From assembly GCA_965230495.1 (NCBI GenBank), contig OZ246004.1, forward strand, positions 558,001 to 622,000: a stretch of DNA of 64,000 nucleotides. Direction: 5' to 3'. Below, one piece after another: positions 44,164 to 54,278 of the stretch. The position numbers and the translations under genes are program-made. This stretch comes from JACJYM01 sp965230495. Lineage in GTDB: Bacteria; Bacteroidota; Bacteroidia; Chitinophagales; Saprospiraceae. Below the pieces are notes generated by a model, which was given only the letters and a program-made list of their open reading frames with translations, made no database searches and was not told the DNA's origin. How positions within the stretch are numbered: the first letter of the stretch is position 1; each line of letters begins with the position of its first letter.

Positions 44164-44595
44164 TTGGTTAGTTTTTATCCTGTCGATTTCGGAACGCCTG
44201 AATTTGATTTATGTATTGATCTGAGACATAAAGTTTTAAGAGAACCACTTTCTTTGGAATTCTCATGTCAGGATATTTCTATAGAATTTAATTCCTATCA
44301 TTTGGCGTGCTTTCACGAAGATAATATGGTAGGGGTGCTAGTATTACATCCATTGGAGGAGGGTTTAGTCAAGATGCGTCAAGTAGCGATTGATGATAGA
44401 TTTCAGAGTAAAGGTTTGGGATCCAAACTTGTCGTATATTCGGAGGTCTTTTCAAAGAGAATAGGATATTTAAATATTGTTCTTCATGCCAGAGATACAG
44501 CAGTGAATTTTTATAAAAAATTGGGATATACGGTAACTGAAACACCATTTATTGAAGTAGGAATTCCTCATTTTAAAATGACAAAAAGGCTATAA
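44164..44595 (+). CDS. GNAT family N-acetyltransferase
   Basis: 143 residues from a TTG. MVSFYPVDFGTPEFDLCIDL (1-20) is the common start of this GNAT branch, so the TTG is accepted. Acetyl-CoA motif RQVAIDDRFQSKGLGSKLVV (near 73-92) and YKKLGYTVTE at 118-127. Probably co-transcribed with the lipoprotein upstream. Substrate unknown. Confidence 0.88.
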   Translation: MVSFYPVDFGTPEFDLCIDLRHKVLREPLSLEFSCQDISIEFNSYHLACFHEDNMVGVLVLHPLEEGLVKMRQVAIDDRFQSKGLGSKLVVYSEVFSKRIGYLNIVLHARDTAVNFYKKLGYTVTETPFIEVGIPHFKMTKRL

Positions 44596-44597
44596 AA

Positions 44598-44632
44598 AAA
44601 GGGTCGCTCATTACTGAACAACCCCTTGTTTA
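44598..44632. terminator. Possible bidirectional terminator
   Basis: Imperfect hairpin with AAGGG...TCA against TGA...CCCTT between convergent GNAT and thioredoxin genes. Several mismatches; followed by a weak T-run. Confidence 0.35.
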
Positions 44633-44650
44633 TTTTAATTCGTTATCTTA

Positions 44651-45775
44651 CTAAAGAACTTTCTTTATTTGCTCTTCTAGATCGTATCTTGGATTTATTG
44701 CGGCTATTTTTCCTTCTCTGTCTATTAAAAAAGTTCTTGGAATTGATCTTACCCCATATTCTTTGGCTGGAGCACAATCCCATTTTCTTAAATCACTTAC
44801 ATGACCGTCCCAAATAAGACCATCTTTAGAAATGGCTTTTAGCCATCTGTCTTTTTGTCCTTTTTTAAAACTTTCAAGTCTTTCCTGATCTCCATTCATA
44901 CGAGAAGCAGTTCTCTGATCAACACCGTCAAGAGATACGCTAAATACATCAAAACCTTTAGCTTTGTACTTGTTATAGATATCTACCACATGAGGATTGG
45001 CCTTTCTACAAGGTCCACACCAAGAAGCCCAAAAATCTAATAAAACAACCTTGCCTTTATAGTCAGATAATTTAATTGTTTTGCCATCTGGATTTGGTAA
45101 TGCTATTTCAGGAGCAATCTCTCCAACTTTGATTTTTTCTTGAGCCTGTCGTCTTAGAGCCTGTTTTTCTGAGTTGTTCAACTGAGTCTTATAACCGTTC
45201 AACAAGTGAACATCAGGGTACTGACCTTCTAATTTAGCCAATACTTTTTTATGCATTTCTACCGACTCAGCTCTAAATCCAAACATTCGTAGGCTAAGTG
45301 CTGCAGCCGTAAGGGGAGAAGCAGTATTTTCTATATAGGCGGAGACATCTTTTGGACTCATTTCCTTATTCTTATATGCGTTGATTGTAGATAAGAAATC
45401 TTCTGTAGCTTTAGATCCCGATACTGTATAATCATATCTATCCAATCCGCTTAATTTTCCATTAAGAGATACAGTTTTTTCTGTTCCATCCAAAATGACA
45501 TCGGCTCCTTTAGCACCAACTTTCACTTGATAGAAGCCAGGATTAACTCCTTCAGGGAAATCAAAGCTAAATGAACCATCTGCACCTGTTTGGCCAGATT
45601 GGATGGTTTTTGATTTACTACTAGGATCTATTTCATCGAAAAATACAGAAAGCCCATTAGCTCCCTCGATATTACCAGAAATTGAAGTTCCTTTTTTTGT
45701 GCCTGCACAGCTAATAATTACAGTAAGAACCAAGGCAAGCAGAGAAAAGGATAAAAATTTATTAATACGTGACAT
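44651..45775 (-). CDS. TlpA-like disulfide reductase lipoprotein
   Basis: 374 residues. Lipoprotein signal with Cys23 (VIISCAGTK). N-terminal DUF4369 domain (about 30-130), then a helical linker and an AhpC/TSA thioredoxin domain (about 215-374) with WASWCGPCRKANP, active-site Cys253-Gly-Pro-Cys256, and the cis-proline segment RSIPRTFLID near 350. Reduces disulfides on the periplasmic side, possibly of apocytochromes. Its partners are not adjacent. Confidence 0.92.
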   Translation of the reverse strand: MSRINKFLSFSLLALVLTVIISCAGTKKGTSISGNIEGANGLSVFFDEIDPSSKSKTIQSGQTGADGSFSFDFPEGVNPGFYQVKVGAKGADVILDGTEKTVSLNGKLSGLDRYDYTVSGSKATEDFLSTINAYKNKEMSPKDVSAYIENTASPLTAAALSLRMFGFRAESVEMHKKVLAKLEGQYPDVHLLNGYKTQLNNSEKQALRRQAQEKIKVGEIAPEIALPNPDGKTIKLSDYKGKVVLLDFWASWCGPCRKANPHVVDIYNKYKAKGFDVFSVSLDGVDQRTASRMNGDQERLESFKKGQKDRWLKAISKDGLIWDGHVSDLRKWDCAPAKEYGVRSIPRTFLIDREGKIAAINPRYDLEEQIKKVL

Positions 45776-45831
45776 TTTTATGATATAATTTTAATTCTAT
45801 AAATTTTTTAATGATTATTATTCAGATTTAA

Positions 45832-48069
45832 TTAGTTAGCTTCTATAATTTTCTCAAGATCATTCAGGTGAGTTCTTTTCCACTCATCTATTCTTCCAAA
45901 GTTAGTATCATTAATCTCAATATCTCCTGAAGTAGTAGAACCTAAAACGCTAAATGTTACATTTTTGTTCTTTAGGTAATTTCTAAATTCCTGTAAATCA
46001 CTTTTATTGATACTAACAACGACTCGAGATTGAGATTCACTAAACATGAATATATCTTCTCTGATATCTTTTGGAGATTGTATATTAAAACCTAGATTTT
46101 TTTCAAAGCACTTTTCCATCAAACACATAAATATTCCGCCCTCACTCACATCATGGGCAGATTTTATTTTTTTGTCCCTTATACAGTCTGTAATGACTTT
46201 TTGAATATTAGCTTCAATATCAAGGTCAAAATAAGGAGCAGGAGAGTATCTTACATTGTGATATCTTTTTAAATACTCTGATTGCCCTAAATCCTTATGA
46301 GTTTCGCCAATTAGAATGATTACATCATCTTCTGACTTAAAATGAAGAGTCATTTTATTGTTGATATCTTCCATAACACCTAGCATACCAATAGTTGGCG
46401 TCGGAAATACGGGCTCATTACCAGTGGAGTCCACCGTCTGATTATAAAAACTTACATTTCCTCCTGTAACCGGGGTATTGAATTTTTTACAGGCTTCTCC
46501 CATTCCTTTAATGGCGTTGACGAATTGATAGTACACATATGGATTGTATGGGTTGCCAAAGTTGAGGCAGTTTGTTATTGCAACTGGCTCTGCCCCTGAA
46601 CAAACTATATTTCTAGCAGCTTCAGAAACAGCAATCATAGTACCTTTATATGGATCGGCATATACATAACTACTGTTACAATCTGTGGTGCAACTTAAAG
46701 CTTTATCCGTTCCTTTAATTCTTATTAAAGCGGCATCTGAAGGCTCATTGGTAGTCATTGTATTGGTTCTAACCATTGAGTCATATTGCTGCGTAATATA
46801 GTTTTTATTAAGTAAGTTTGGAGAGTTGAATACTACTTTCGCAGCTTCTACTATGTCTGTTGGAGGGAATACGGAGTCAATATCAAATGATTCAATCTTA
46901 TCCATATAATCAGGTCGTGAAAACTCGCGGTCATAAACAGGAGCACCTCCTCCTAGTACCAGGGGTTCTGCAGGTACATCAGCTATTATATTCCCATTTT
47001 GAACAAAAGTCAATCTTTGATCGTTGGTTACTTCACCAATCAATTCGCATTCCAAATCCCATTTGTCAAAAACTTCAATAAGTTCTTCCTCTCTGCCTTT
47101 TTTACATACAATTAGCATCCTTTCCTGACTCTCAGATAGCAATATTTCAAAGGGCTGCATATTGGCTTGTCTCGTAGGAACTTTGTCAAGATCAATTTTC
47201 ATACCAGTGCCCGACTTTGCACTCATCTCAGATGTTGAGCAAGTAATACCGGCAGCTCCCATATCTTGCATTCCAACAATTGCTCCTGTTTGGATTGCCT
47301 CAAGAGATGCCTCTAGCAAAAGTTTTTCTTGAAAAGGATCTCCAACTTGAACTGCAGGAAGATCTTCAGCACTATTTTCAGTAAGATCAGCAGAAGCAAA
47401 TGTAGCTCCATGTATACCGTCCTTTCCTGTTGCACTACCTACAATAAAAACTGGATTACCAGGGCCGTCTGCAATGGCACTTACCGTTTCTCCTACTTTA
47501 ACGATCCCAACCGACATTGCATTGACAAGAATGTTTTGCTTATAACACTCATCAAAGTAGACTTCACCTCCAATAGTCGGTACTCCTAAGCAGTTGCCAT
47601 AACCTCCTATACCACTTACTACACCTTTTATAAGATGTTGCATATGAGTATTGCTGGGGTCTCCAAATCTAAGAGAATTAAGAGCGGCGATAGGCCTTGC
47701 CCCCATTGTAAATATATCACGGTGAATACCACCAACTCCTGTAGCAGCACCTTGATATGGCTCAATGGCCGAGGGGTGATTGTGAGACTCTATTTTAAAA
47801 GCACAAGCCAAACCATCTCCAATATCCACTAAACCAGCATTTTCTTCACCTGCACCCACCAGAAGTTTTCCTCCTTCCCGAGGTAATGTTTTAAGATATT
47901 TTATTGAATTCTTATAACTACAGTGTTCCGACCACATTACAGAGAATATTGATAATTCAGTGAAATTAGGGACTCGTCCCATTATATCCACTATCCGGTC
48001 AAATTCTTCAGGTAACAGGCCTAGCTTTTTGGCAGTTTTCACAGTAACTTCTGTGCTTTTTGATGTCAT
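45832..48069 (-). CDS. purL: Phosphoribosylformylglycinamidine synthase, PurL (small type)
   Basis: 745 residues from ATG 48069 (a TTG lies six bases upstream). Small-type PurL; needs PurQ and PurS, not seen in this window. SVMWSEHCSYKNSIKYLKTL (43-62) is the active-site segment, GHN-type HNHPSAIEPYQGAATGVGGI (95-114) the metal and phosphate site. Converts FGAR to FGAM with ATP and ammonia. Own -7 box 40 bases upstream. Confidence 0.95.
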   Translation of the reverse strand: MTSKSTEVTVKTAKKLGLLPEEFDRIVDIMGRVPNFTELSIFSVMWSEHCSYKNSIKYLKTLPREGGKLLVGAGEENAGLVDIGDGLACAFKIESHNHPSAIEPYQGAATGVGGIHRDIFTMGARPIAALNSLRFGDPSNTHMQHLIKGVVSGIGGYGNCLGVPTIGGEVYFDECYKQNILVNAMSVGIVKVGETVSAIADGPGNPVFIVGSATGKDGIHGATFASADLTENSAEDLPAVQVGDPFQEKLLLEASLEAIQTGAIVGMQDMGAAGITCSTSEMSAKSGTGMKIDLDKVPTRQANMQPFEILLSESQERMLIVCKKGREEELIEVFDKWDLECELIGEVTNDQRLTFVQNGNIIADVPAEPLVLGGGAPVYDREFSRPDYMDKIESFDIDSVFPPTDIVEAAKVVFNSPNLLNKNYITQQYDSMVRTNTMTTNEPSDAALIRIKGTDKALSCTTDCNSSYVYADPYKGTMIAVSEAARNIVCSGAEPVAITNCLNFGNPYNPYVYYQFVNAIKGMGEACKKFNTPVTGGNVSFYNQTVDSTGNEPVFPTPTIGMLGVMEDINNKMTLHFKSEDDVIILIGETHKDLGQSEYLKRYHNVRYSPAPYFDLDIEANIQKVITDCIRDKKIKSAHDVSEGGIFMCLMEKCFEKNLGFNIQSPKDIREDIFMFSESQSRVVVSINKSDLQEFRNYLKNKNVTFSVLGSTTSGDIEINDTNFGRIDEWKRTHLNDLEKIIEAN

Positions 48070-48108
48070 GTGCAATCTCTTGATTAAATATTAATAATAT
48101 TTATCATG

Positions 48109-48116
48109 CAAAGGTA
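48109..48116 (-). promoter_or_regulatory. -7 box TACCTTTG for purL
   Basis: Minus-strand perfect TAnnTTTG, 39 bases before the purL ATG. Confidence 0.5.
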
Positions 48117-48167
48117 TAATAATTGCCTAATTTGGCCTATTATTAAAGCATTAATAAAGTATTAAGG

Positions 48168-48542
48168 ATGTTTGAGAAACAAAGTTATATTATCGTAGGG
48201 ATACTATTAAGCTTAGTGATATCGTGTAAGAGCAATAAAAATGACGTAATAAACTCTTCAAAGAACAACTCTTTAGAACTTTTACAATCGGTTATGCAGG
48301 ATTGTTATGACAATCGGAAAATCATTAAGGAAATTGTAGATGTGGAGGGGATTGTAATGAGCGTAGGTGATTTTTTTGTTATCCGGGTGGGAGACAATAT
48401 GAGATATCAACCATGTGAGTTACCAAAGAGCTTGAAAAATGATGATAAAGTAGTGTTTAGTGGAGAAGTGAAAGAAATCTTTCAAAATGAAAGAAGAGCA
48501 GGCAGACCGATCGTTTTGAGTAAAATTGTATTGCAGGAGTAA
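48168..48542 (+). CDS. Small lipoprotein with OB-like beta-barrel
   Basis: 124 residues. Lipoprotein signal ends VISCKS (lipobox Cys20). The mature part VDVEGIVMSVGDFFVIRVGD and KNDDKVVFSGEVKEIFQNER looks like an OB-fold with five strands. No family recognised. Divergent from purL; 66 bases before the FG-GAP gene. Confidence 0.55.
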   Translation: MFEKQSYIIVGILLSLVISCKSNKNDVINSSKNNSLELLQSVMQDCYDNRKIIKEIVDVEGIVMSVGDFFVIRVGDNMRYQPCELPKSLKNDDKVVFSGEVKEIFQNERRAGRPIVLSKIVLQE

Positions 48543-48583
48543 TACAAAATTGAATTATAGAATACTTGTTAATCATTATTTTA

Positions 48584-48591
48584 TATATTTG
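48584..48591 (+). promoter_or_regulatory. -7 box TATATTTG for FG-GAP gene
   Basis: Perfect TAnnTTTG, 17 bases before the ATG at 48609; TTG at 48566 is a short-spaced possible -33 element. Confidence 0.45.
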
Positions 48592-48608
48592 TATATTCAA
48601 TATATAAA

Positions 48609-51419
48609 ATGTTTATATACAGATTTCTCTTATTTGTTTTGGGAACGGCATTACCAATAATGCTCATGGCTCAGCCGAATTTTTATAAATCAAAACAACT
48701 AATTCCTGATCATCATTTTAGTAATCTAACATTACTTTCTCTTGATGTCAATAAGGATTTTAAAGATGATCTGGTAAGCTTAAGCGAGGGTGTTGATTTG
48801 AAGCTATATTTTCAGACTTTACCGAATTATACATTTGAATCTATTTCTTCTTTACGAGTGGATGATCAGCCGCAATGGGCTATGTTGTCCGCTGATGTTG
48901 ACAAAGATGGTGATAATGAATATTTTATGGCCGGTGTTTATGACAACATAAAGTATTTATTTACTAATAATAATGTAATTCTAAAAAAACTTGAATTCGG
49001 AAGTAATTTTTATGCTCAGGGTTCAAATCTGGTTGATATCAACAAAGATGGTTATTTGGATTTATATTTTTCAAATGACGACGCAAACAATAAAATATTC
49101 ATATATGATCCGGTTTCTACAACTTTTACGGAAGAAATGATCATTGATTTTAATACCATTCCATCGAGTGATGGTTCAGGTAATTATGGAAGTGAATGGA
49201 TAGATGTGGATAATGATGGAGATCTTGATCTCTTTCTTGCAAAGTGTAGAACGGGAGTAGAGTCTCCAAATGATCCAAGAAGAATCAATAGATTATTTAT
49301 AAATGAAAATGGAACATTTTCCGATATGGCTTCTGAAAGAGGTCTGGCAGATGGAGCTCAATCTTGGTTGGGTTCTTTTGGAGATATGGATAATGACGGA
49401 GACCTTGATTGTTTCGTACTTAATCACCATGAGAGAAGTAAACTGATGATTAACGATGGCAACGGATATTTTTCTACTCAACTCGTAGATATTAATACAG
49501 CTGGATTGCAAGCCATCTGGCAGGACTTGGACAATGATACTTATCTTGATTTAATCATTGCAGGAGGGGAAGGAGATTACATACTTATGAATAATCAGTT
49601 GGGTGGATTTACAATTTTTGAAAACCTCATTGGTCCCGCAGGAGCTAATTCTGTGGTAAGCGGAGATTTTAATTCGGATGGCTTTATAGACATATTTTAT
49701 ACATATGGTGAAGATCTTGTCTTTTCTGGAGATAAAAAAGATGAATTGTGGTTAAATGAAGGAAATGAAAACAATTGGGTTTCTTTAAACTTACTAGGGG
49801 AACAAAGTAATTTGGAAGGTATTGGAGGAAGAATAAATCTTTATGTGTCAGGTGAAAAATTTATTCGAGAAGTAAAAGGAGGTTCAAGTTATAGTATTAC
49901 CCATTCCTATCAGCAGCATTTTGGTTTGGGAGAGGCAGAGATAATCGATTCTATGGTTGTGGAATGGCCGTTGGGCAAAATCGATCGCTATTATAGTCTT
50001 GATATCAATAGTAGATATGTGGTTCAAGAAGGAAAATGTATTAGTAAGATATTTGCAGAAACGGACCAAGCTAAGTGGTATTGTGGAGAACCTTTGGAAT
50101 TAAGAGCGAGAAATAACTATAATAAGTATCAGTGGTCAACTGGAGACACGACAGAGAGCATTATGATAAATGAACCGGGATATTATCATTACCGAGTTTG
50201 GGATGAGATGGGGTGCCTTTTTCAATCCGAGGGGTTTTATGTTTCAACAGATCAAGAATACTTATCATTGGACAGTCTTAATTCTAATGTAATCTGTGAA
50301 GGAGATTCTATATTTCTTTCTGCTGTTGATAACTACAGCTATCAATGGTCGACAGGTGAGGTCGAGCCGATGATTAGTGTTAAAAATCACGGCGAAGTAA
50401 GCTTAATTGCGGATAGTCCTTGTGGAGATAGATATCATGACACTATACATATCAACTTTCTAAATAATAATTTTGAAAAAATAGATAATGATACTGTTCA
50501 GGTCAATCAAGATGGATTATTAGATGGGTTGGATCAAATTATTAATTGGTACGAAAAAGAAGATGACCATCTCCCTATTTCTAATGATCAACTTCTCAAT
50601 ATTTCGAATGTTCAGGAAGATGTGGAAGTCTTCTATGATTTAATAGAGGTGTCAGGAAAGGAGATTAATGATATAGCAAACTATTCTTTTACAGGGCAGG
50701 ACGATTTATATAGTTCTAATACCATAAATAGCGGCTTATTTTTTAATGCTCACCAAGATATTCTTATTAACTCTTTTAAAGTCTATGCTCGAGAGGTAGG
50801 GATTAGAAGAATTATTATTATCAATGAGAGGGGAGAATACATTTTTTCTAAATCATTTGAACTAAAGATAGGTGAAAACTTGATAGACTTAAATGCTTTT
50901 ATTCCACGAGGGAATAATTATCAAATTACCACTGATAGCGACGTTAATCAAATGAATATAGGTTCAAGAGGACCTGATCTAGCAAGAATTAAGACTGATA
51001 AGAATTATCCTCTCAAGTACGGAGAAGTACTAGAAATCGAGACATCTCTTACAGGGACAGGAGCATTTTATTATTTTTTTGATTGGAACGTAGCTTATAA
51101 TCTAGGGTATTGTACATCACCTAGATGCTCTGCTAAGGTGATAGTGGACACAACATCCAATACTATTGAACTCAGTGGAAGTAGGGATAAATCAAAACTA
51201 TTTCCAAATCCGTCTTCAGGGATGTTTTATTTGGACTCTGATGTAAAATTTGAAACATATGATGTTTTTGATATGAGGGGGATGTTGGTCGATAAGGGAA
51301 GAGTAATAGAAGGAAGGTTAGAGGTGATCAAGTCTCTTAAATCAGGAATATACAGTTTACTCCTGAGCTCTATAGATGGAAGCAGAATTGTGAAAATTAT
51401 AGAGATCATACGGGACTAG
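48609..51419 (+). CDS. FG-GAP/VCBS and ASPIC/UnbV protein with T9SS sorting domain
   Basis: 936 residues. Signal peptide to about 20; FG-GAP/VCBS repeats (about 45-360) with Ca-loop sequences DVDKDGDNEYF, DVDNDGDLDLFLA and DMDNDGDLDCFVLN; ASPIC/UnbV domain (about 390-470, SNLEGIGGRINLYVSG); two similar Ig/PKD-like modules (YNKYQWSTGDTTESI and NYSYQWSTGEVEPMI); C-terminal T9SS type A sorting domain (LFPNPSSGMFYLDS). Predicted secreted and cell-surface; the FG-GAP part may form a beta-propeller that binds a ligand. Function not known. Confidence 0.85.
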   Translation: MFIYRFLLFVLGTALPIMLMAQPNFYKSKQLIPDHHFSNLTLLSLDVNKDFKDDLVSLSEGVDLKLYFQTLPNYTFESISSLRVDDQPQWAMLSADVDKDGDNEYFMAGVYDNIKYLFTNNNVILKKLEFGSNFYAQGSNLVDINKDGYLDLYFSNDDANNKIFIYDPVSTTFTEEMIIDFNTIPSSDGSGNYGSEWIDVDNDGDLDLFLAKCRTGVESPNDPRRINRLFINENGTFSDMASERGLADGAQSWLGSFGDMDNDGDLDCFVLNHHERSKLMINDGNGYFSTQLVDINTAGLQAIWQDLDNDTYLDLIIAGGEGDYILMNNQLGGFTIFENLIGPAGANSVVSGDFNSDGFIDIFYTYGEDLVFSGDKKDELWLNEGNENNWVSLNLLGEQSNLEGIGGRINLYVSGEKFIREVKGGSSYSITHSYQQHFGLGEAEIIDSMVVEWPLGKIDRYYSLDINSRYVVQEGKCISKIFAETDQAKWYCGEPLELRARNNYNKYQWSTGDTTESIMINEPGYYHYRVWDEMGCLFQSEGFYVSTDQEYLSLDSLNSNVICEGDSIFLSAVDNYSYQWSTGEVEPMISVKNHGEVSLIADSPCGDRYHDTIHINFLNNNFEKIDNDTVQVNQDGLLDGLDQIINWYEKEDDHLPISNDQLLNISNVQEDVEVFYDLIEVSGKEINDIANYSFTGQDDLYSSNTINSGLFFNAHQDILINSFKVYAREVGIRRIIIINERGEYIFSKSFELKIGENLIDLNAFIPRGNNYQITTDSDVNQMNIGSRGPDLARIKTDKNYPLKYGEVLEIETSLTGTGAFYYFFDWNVAYNLGYCTSPRCSAKVIVDTTSNTIELSGSRDKSKLFPNPSSGMFYLDSDVKFETYDVFDMRGMLVDKGRVIEGRLEVIKSLKSGIYSLLLSSIDGSRIVKIIEIIRD

Positions 51420-51554
51420 TGAAAATTAGCTAGTTAATTTACAGGACAAAATTCCCAATAAGCTTTTAGTTATTCTCTTTGCTTACAAATATTTAATTAA
51501 TTTTAGTTTTAGAACATAACCATACCTTTATTACGAATATAAAAGACGATTACC

Positions 51555-52865
51555 ATGAACAAGCTTTTGATACTTTCAGTTTTTTCAGTGTTAACATTTG
51601 GTACTTTGGATGCTCAGGTTCATATCTGTGGAGATCATTTATATAAGGATCATCTTGAAAAGAAATACCCCGATATAGAGCAACTTTATGCATATAGTAA
51701 AATAGAAAAATCATCAATTAGAACGAATAAAGTTTACCGCATTCCAGTCGTTGTTCATATTGTATATCATGCTGACAATGAGAATCTTACTGATGAGTTG
51801 ATAATGGATCAGATAGCTTACTTGAATGAAGATTTTAGAAGACTAACACCGGATACTACACTTACAAGAGATGTGTTCAAGGAAGTGGCAGGGGACACAA
51901 AGATTGAATTTTACTTAGCTGAATATGATCCAGAAGGAAATCCTACTAATGGAATTACAAGAACCTATACTGATACGACTACTTTCATGGATATAGCAGC
52001 TACCGATTTTTTTGATAATCTTGATAATATAAAATCGTCAGAAAATGGAGGAATAGATCCTTGGGATCAGTCAAGATATTTAAACATTTGGGTAGGTAAC
52101 ATGGATATAAGCTTTTTAGGACAAACAGGACCTTTCCTATTGGGCTTTGCATATCCTCCTGTTGATGCTCCTAACTGGCCACTCGAAGAACTTCCTATGA
52201 ACTTTCAAGAAAATGATGGTGTAGTAATAGCTTATCAAGCCTTTGGAAGAGATAATCCTAATAGTGGGGTTCTTGAAGGATTAAATGATAGAGGAAGAAC
52301 CTTAACTCACGAAGTAGGGCATTATCTTGGGTTGCGACACGTATGGGGAGATGGAGCATGTGCGATGGATGATGGTATAGAGGATACTCCTCCAATGAGC
52401 CAATCCTCTCAGGTTACTTTTCCTACGGAATGTAGTGCACTATATAGTAATAACAGCTGCTTTGACTCGGGAGAGGAGTTACCTGATATGATCGAAAACT
52501 ATATGGACTATAGCCCTGAAAAGTGCCAAAATGTATTTACCCAAGGACAAATAGATATCATGAGAGCTTCTATGGAAGGTTCTCGAGAAGACTTGTCTGA
52601 AGGAGATCTTGTTTCTGTTGTGAATAACGAGCTGATAGGGATTAGCCTTTATCCTAATCCAACCACAGATATGGTTAGACTTAAAGGAGAATTAGGTTCT
52701 CTCTATGAATTTATGCTTTTTGATATGAATGGTGTTCAATTAGAAAAAAGAACTATCCAATCAGGAGAATCTGTTGAATTGAAAACAGGTGAAGGCATCT
52801 ATACTTGTATCATATGTGATGAGGGAAAAGATTGTGCAGTTGAGAAGTTAGTTGTATTGAGATAA
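51555..52865 (+). CDS. M43 family zinc metalloprotease with T9SS sorting domain
   Basis: 436 residues. Signal peptide to about 20. Pappalysin-type catalytic motif HEVGHYLGLRH (His252, Glu253, His256, His262) and Met-turn IENYMDYS near 306. The C-terminal part (from about 365, ISLYPNPTTDMVRLKGELGS) is a T9SS type A sorting domain. Secreted or surface-attached protease. A near -7 box (TACCTTTA) lies upstream. Confidence 0.93.
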   Translation: MNKLLILSVFSVLTFGTLDAQVHICGDHLYKDHLEKKYPDIEQLYAYSKIEKSSIRTNKVYRIPVVVHIVYHADNENLTDELIMDQIAYLNEDFRRLTPDTTLTRDVFKEVAGDTKIEFYLAEYDPEGNPTNGITRTYTDTTTFMDIAATDFFDNLDNIKSSENGGIDPWDQSRYLNIWVGNMDISFLGQTGPFLLGFAYPPVDAPNWPLEELPMNFQENDGVVIAYQAFGRDNPNSGVLEGLNDRGRTLTHEVGHYLGLRHVWGDGACAMDDGIEDTPPMSQSSQVTFPTECSALYSNNSCFDSGEELPDMIENYMDYSPEKCQNVFTQGQIDIMRASMEGSREDLSEGDLVSVVNNELIGISLYPNPTTDMVRLKGELGSLYEFMLFDMNGVQLEKRTIQSGESVELKTGEGIYTCIICDEGKDCAVEKLVVLR

Positions 52866-52884
52866 AGATGTAAGAAAATAGAAA

Positions 52885-53553
52885 TTAGTGGGCCAAATTA
52901 AGAGGAAAAAGACCTTCTTCTTTTATCCAACCTTCATCGGTGTATCCAGCTTGAACTTTTATCCATTCACCGATCTGGTCAATCTTTTTAACTTTGATAC
53001 CTGGTCTTAGTGTAAAAGATTCTTCACTTCTTTCATCTGCACCCTGAAATAATTTTTTTTCTTCTAAAGCTAAGTAGAACGGATTGTTATATAAATCCTT
53101 TGTTCTGTATTGGTGGCAACAAAGAGTGAATAACATTAGTAATATAGTACCTGTTAAAATTGCTTTTGTTTTATTTTTCGTATTTTTTTGAACCCATATT
53201 ATATAAATGAGGCCTATAGAAGTTAAAGAAAACATTGCGAAGAGTAGGAACCAAATTTTGGGATTGAGTACGCCAACAATGGATTTTCTAAATATCAATA
53301 AATTGGATTCTATATTCTCTTCAAATATTTCATTTTTATCATTAGCCAAACGAAGATTATTTCTGAGTTTTTCGTTGGAAGGCCTTATAATTAGTGCCAT
53401 TTCATAGTTGGCAATAGCTCGTGGGAAATCATTATTTCTATAAGAATTATTACCATCAATAAGGTACTGGTCAAAGTTTTTTATAGGCTCAGAACAGTAT
53501 CCACCATAAAAAGTACAAACTAAAAGAACTAATACACTTAAAACTCTTTTCAT
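52885..53553 (-). CDS. BatE-like TPR and SH3 domain protein
   Basis: About 222 residues from ATG 53553 (the frame extends 30 codons up but MKRVLSVLVLLVCTFYGGYC is a clean signal peptide). TPR-like segment GNNSYRNNDFPRAIANYEMA and a second half-repeat, two membrane segments at about 105-155, and a C-terminal SH3-like domain KVKKIDQIGEWIKVQAGYTD. Corresponds to BatE of Bacteroides aerotolerance operons, usually beside batA-D; none is here. The first membrane segment after the TPR suggests TPR outside or periplasmic. Confidence 0.75.
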   Translation of the reverse strand: MKRVLSVLVLLVCTFYGGYCSEPIKNFDQYLIDGNNSYRNNDFPRAIANYEMALIIRPSNEKLRNNLRLANDKNEIFEENIESNLLIFRKSIVGVLNPKIWFLLFAMFSLTSIGLIYIIWVQKNTKNKTKAILTGTILLMLFTLCCHQYRTKDLYNNPFYLALEEKKLFQGADERSEESFTLRPGIKVKKIDQIGEWIKVQAGYTDEGWIKEEGLFPLNLAH

Positions 53554-53726
53554 GAATTGTAATTCTGATAATGCTAGCAAATATAAGGTAGACCAATTAT
53601 TTTGAATGAATATTTTAAAATTATTAAGAGATGGTTTAAGCAAAAGTTAATTCTCAATAAAGTTGTTGCCTATTTTGAAGTTGAGTCGTTTTTTTAGAAA
53701 TTAGTTAAAGTTTTAATTTGAAGCTT

Positions 53727-54266
53727 ATGTTAAGGAATATAGTTGTTTTTGTTGCAATGTTGATTTTAGGAAGTTCTTGTTCTCCAAGTTTAACTCCTTT
53801 TACTAAGGACCTATATGAGTCTAATAATTGGTCGGAAAATGACTTGTCTAAAATTCAGTTTTATTTATCCAAAGATATTGTATTACATAGAGATCGAGGT
53901 TCAGATAGGTCTTCAATTTCTGATGGGAAGATCAGAATAGTGGACGGTAGAGAGGTGGAAGAGATTGTATTCAAAAAAGGAACCCCAGGAGTGTTTTTGT
54001 TTTCTCCTAACCGGGATAATTTTGCGATTAGTTTTGAGAGTGGTAATGGAAAGGAGAAGTTTCTAATTTTTGGGCCTAATGAAAAATTAAGTGGCCGCTA
54101 TGTTCTACTTGCTAAGGATTGGAAAAGAAGAAATGGCAAAGTAAGTTATAATGATAAGGTGTATAGGACAAGTTCTGAAAGTGCATTCGCAACCCTTATG
54201 GTAGACCTTAAAGCTGCAAGAAAAGTACATTATAGGTCAAAAACGGTGGGAGGTAGAAAGATATAG
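53727..54266 (+). CDS. Lipoprotein, unknown
   Basis: 179 residues from ATG 53727. The TTG at 53718 is part of a -7-like TAATTTG and is rejected. Lipoprotein signal ends LGSSCSPS (Cys16). Mature part has KDIVLHRDRGSDRSSISDGK and a basic RSKTVGGRKI C-terminus. No family recognised. Ends at a perfect hairpin terminator. Confidence 0.6.
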   Translation: MLRNIVVFVAMLILGSSCSPSLTPFTKDLYESNNWSENDLSKIQFYLSKDIVLHRDRGSDRSSISDGKIRIVDGREVEEIVFKKGTPGVFLFSPNRDNFAISFESGNGKEKFLIFGPNEKLSGRYVLLAKDWKRRNGKVSYNDKVYRTSSESAFATLMVDLKAARKVHYRSKTVGGRKI

Positions 54267-54278
54267 TAAGTAGAAGGG

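Noticed and set aside
48070..48075. TTG start for purL
   Set aside because: ATG 48069 is in frame two codons later and gives the normal N-terminus.
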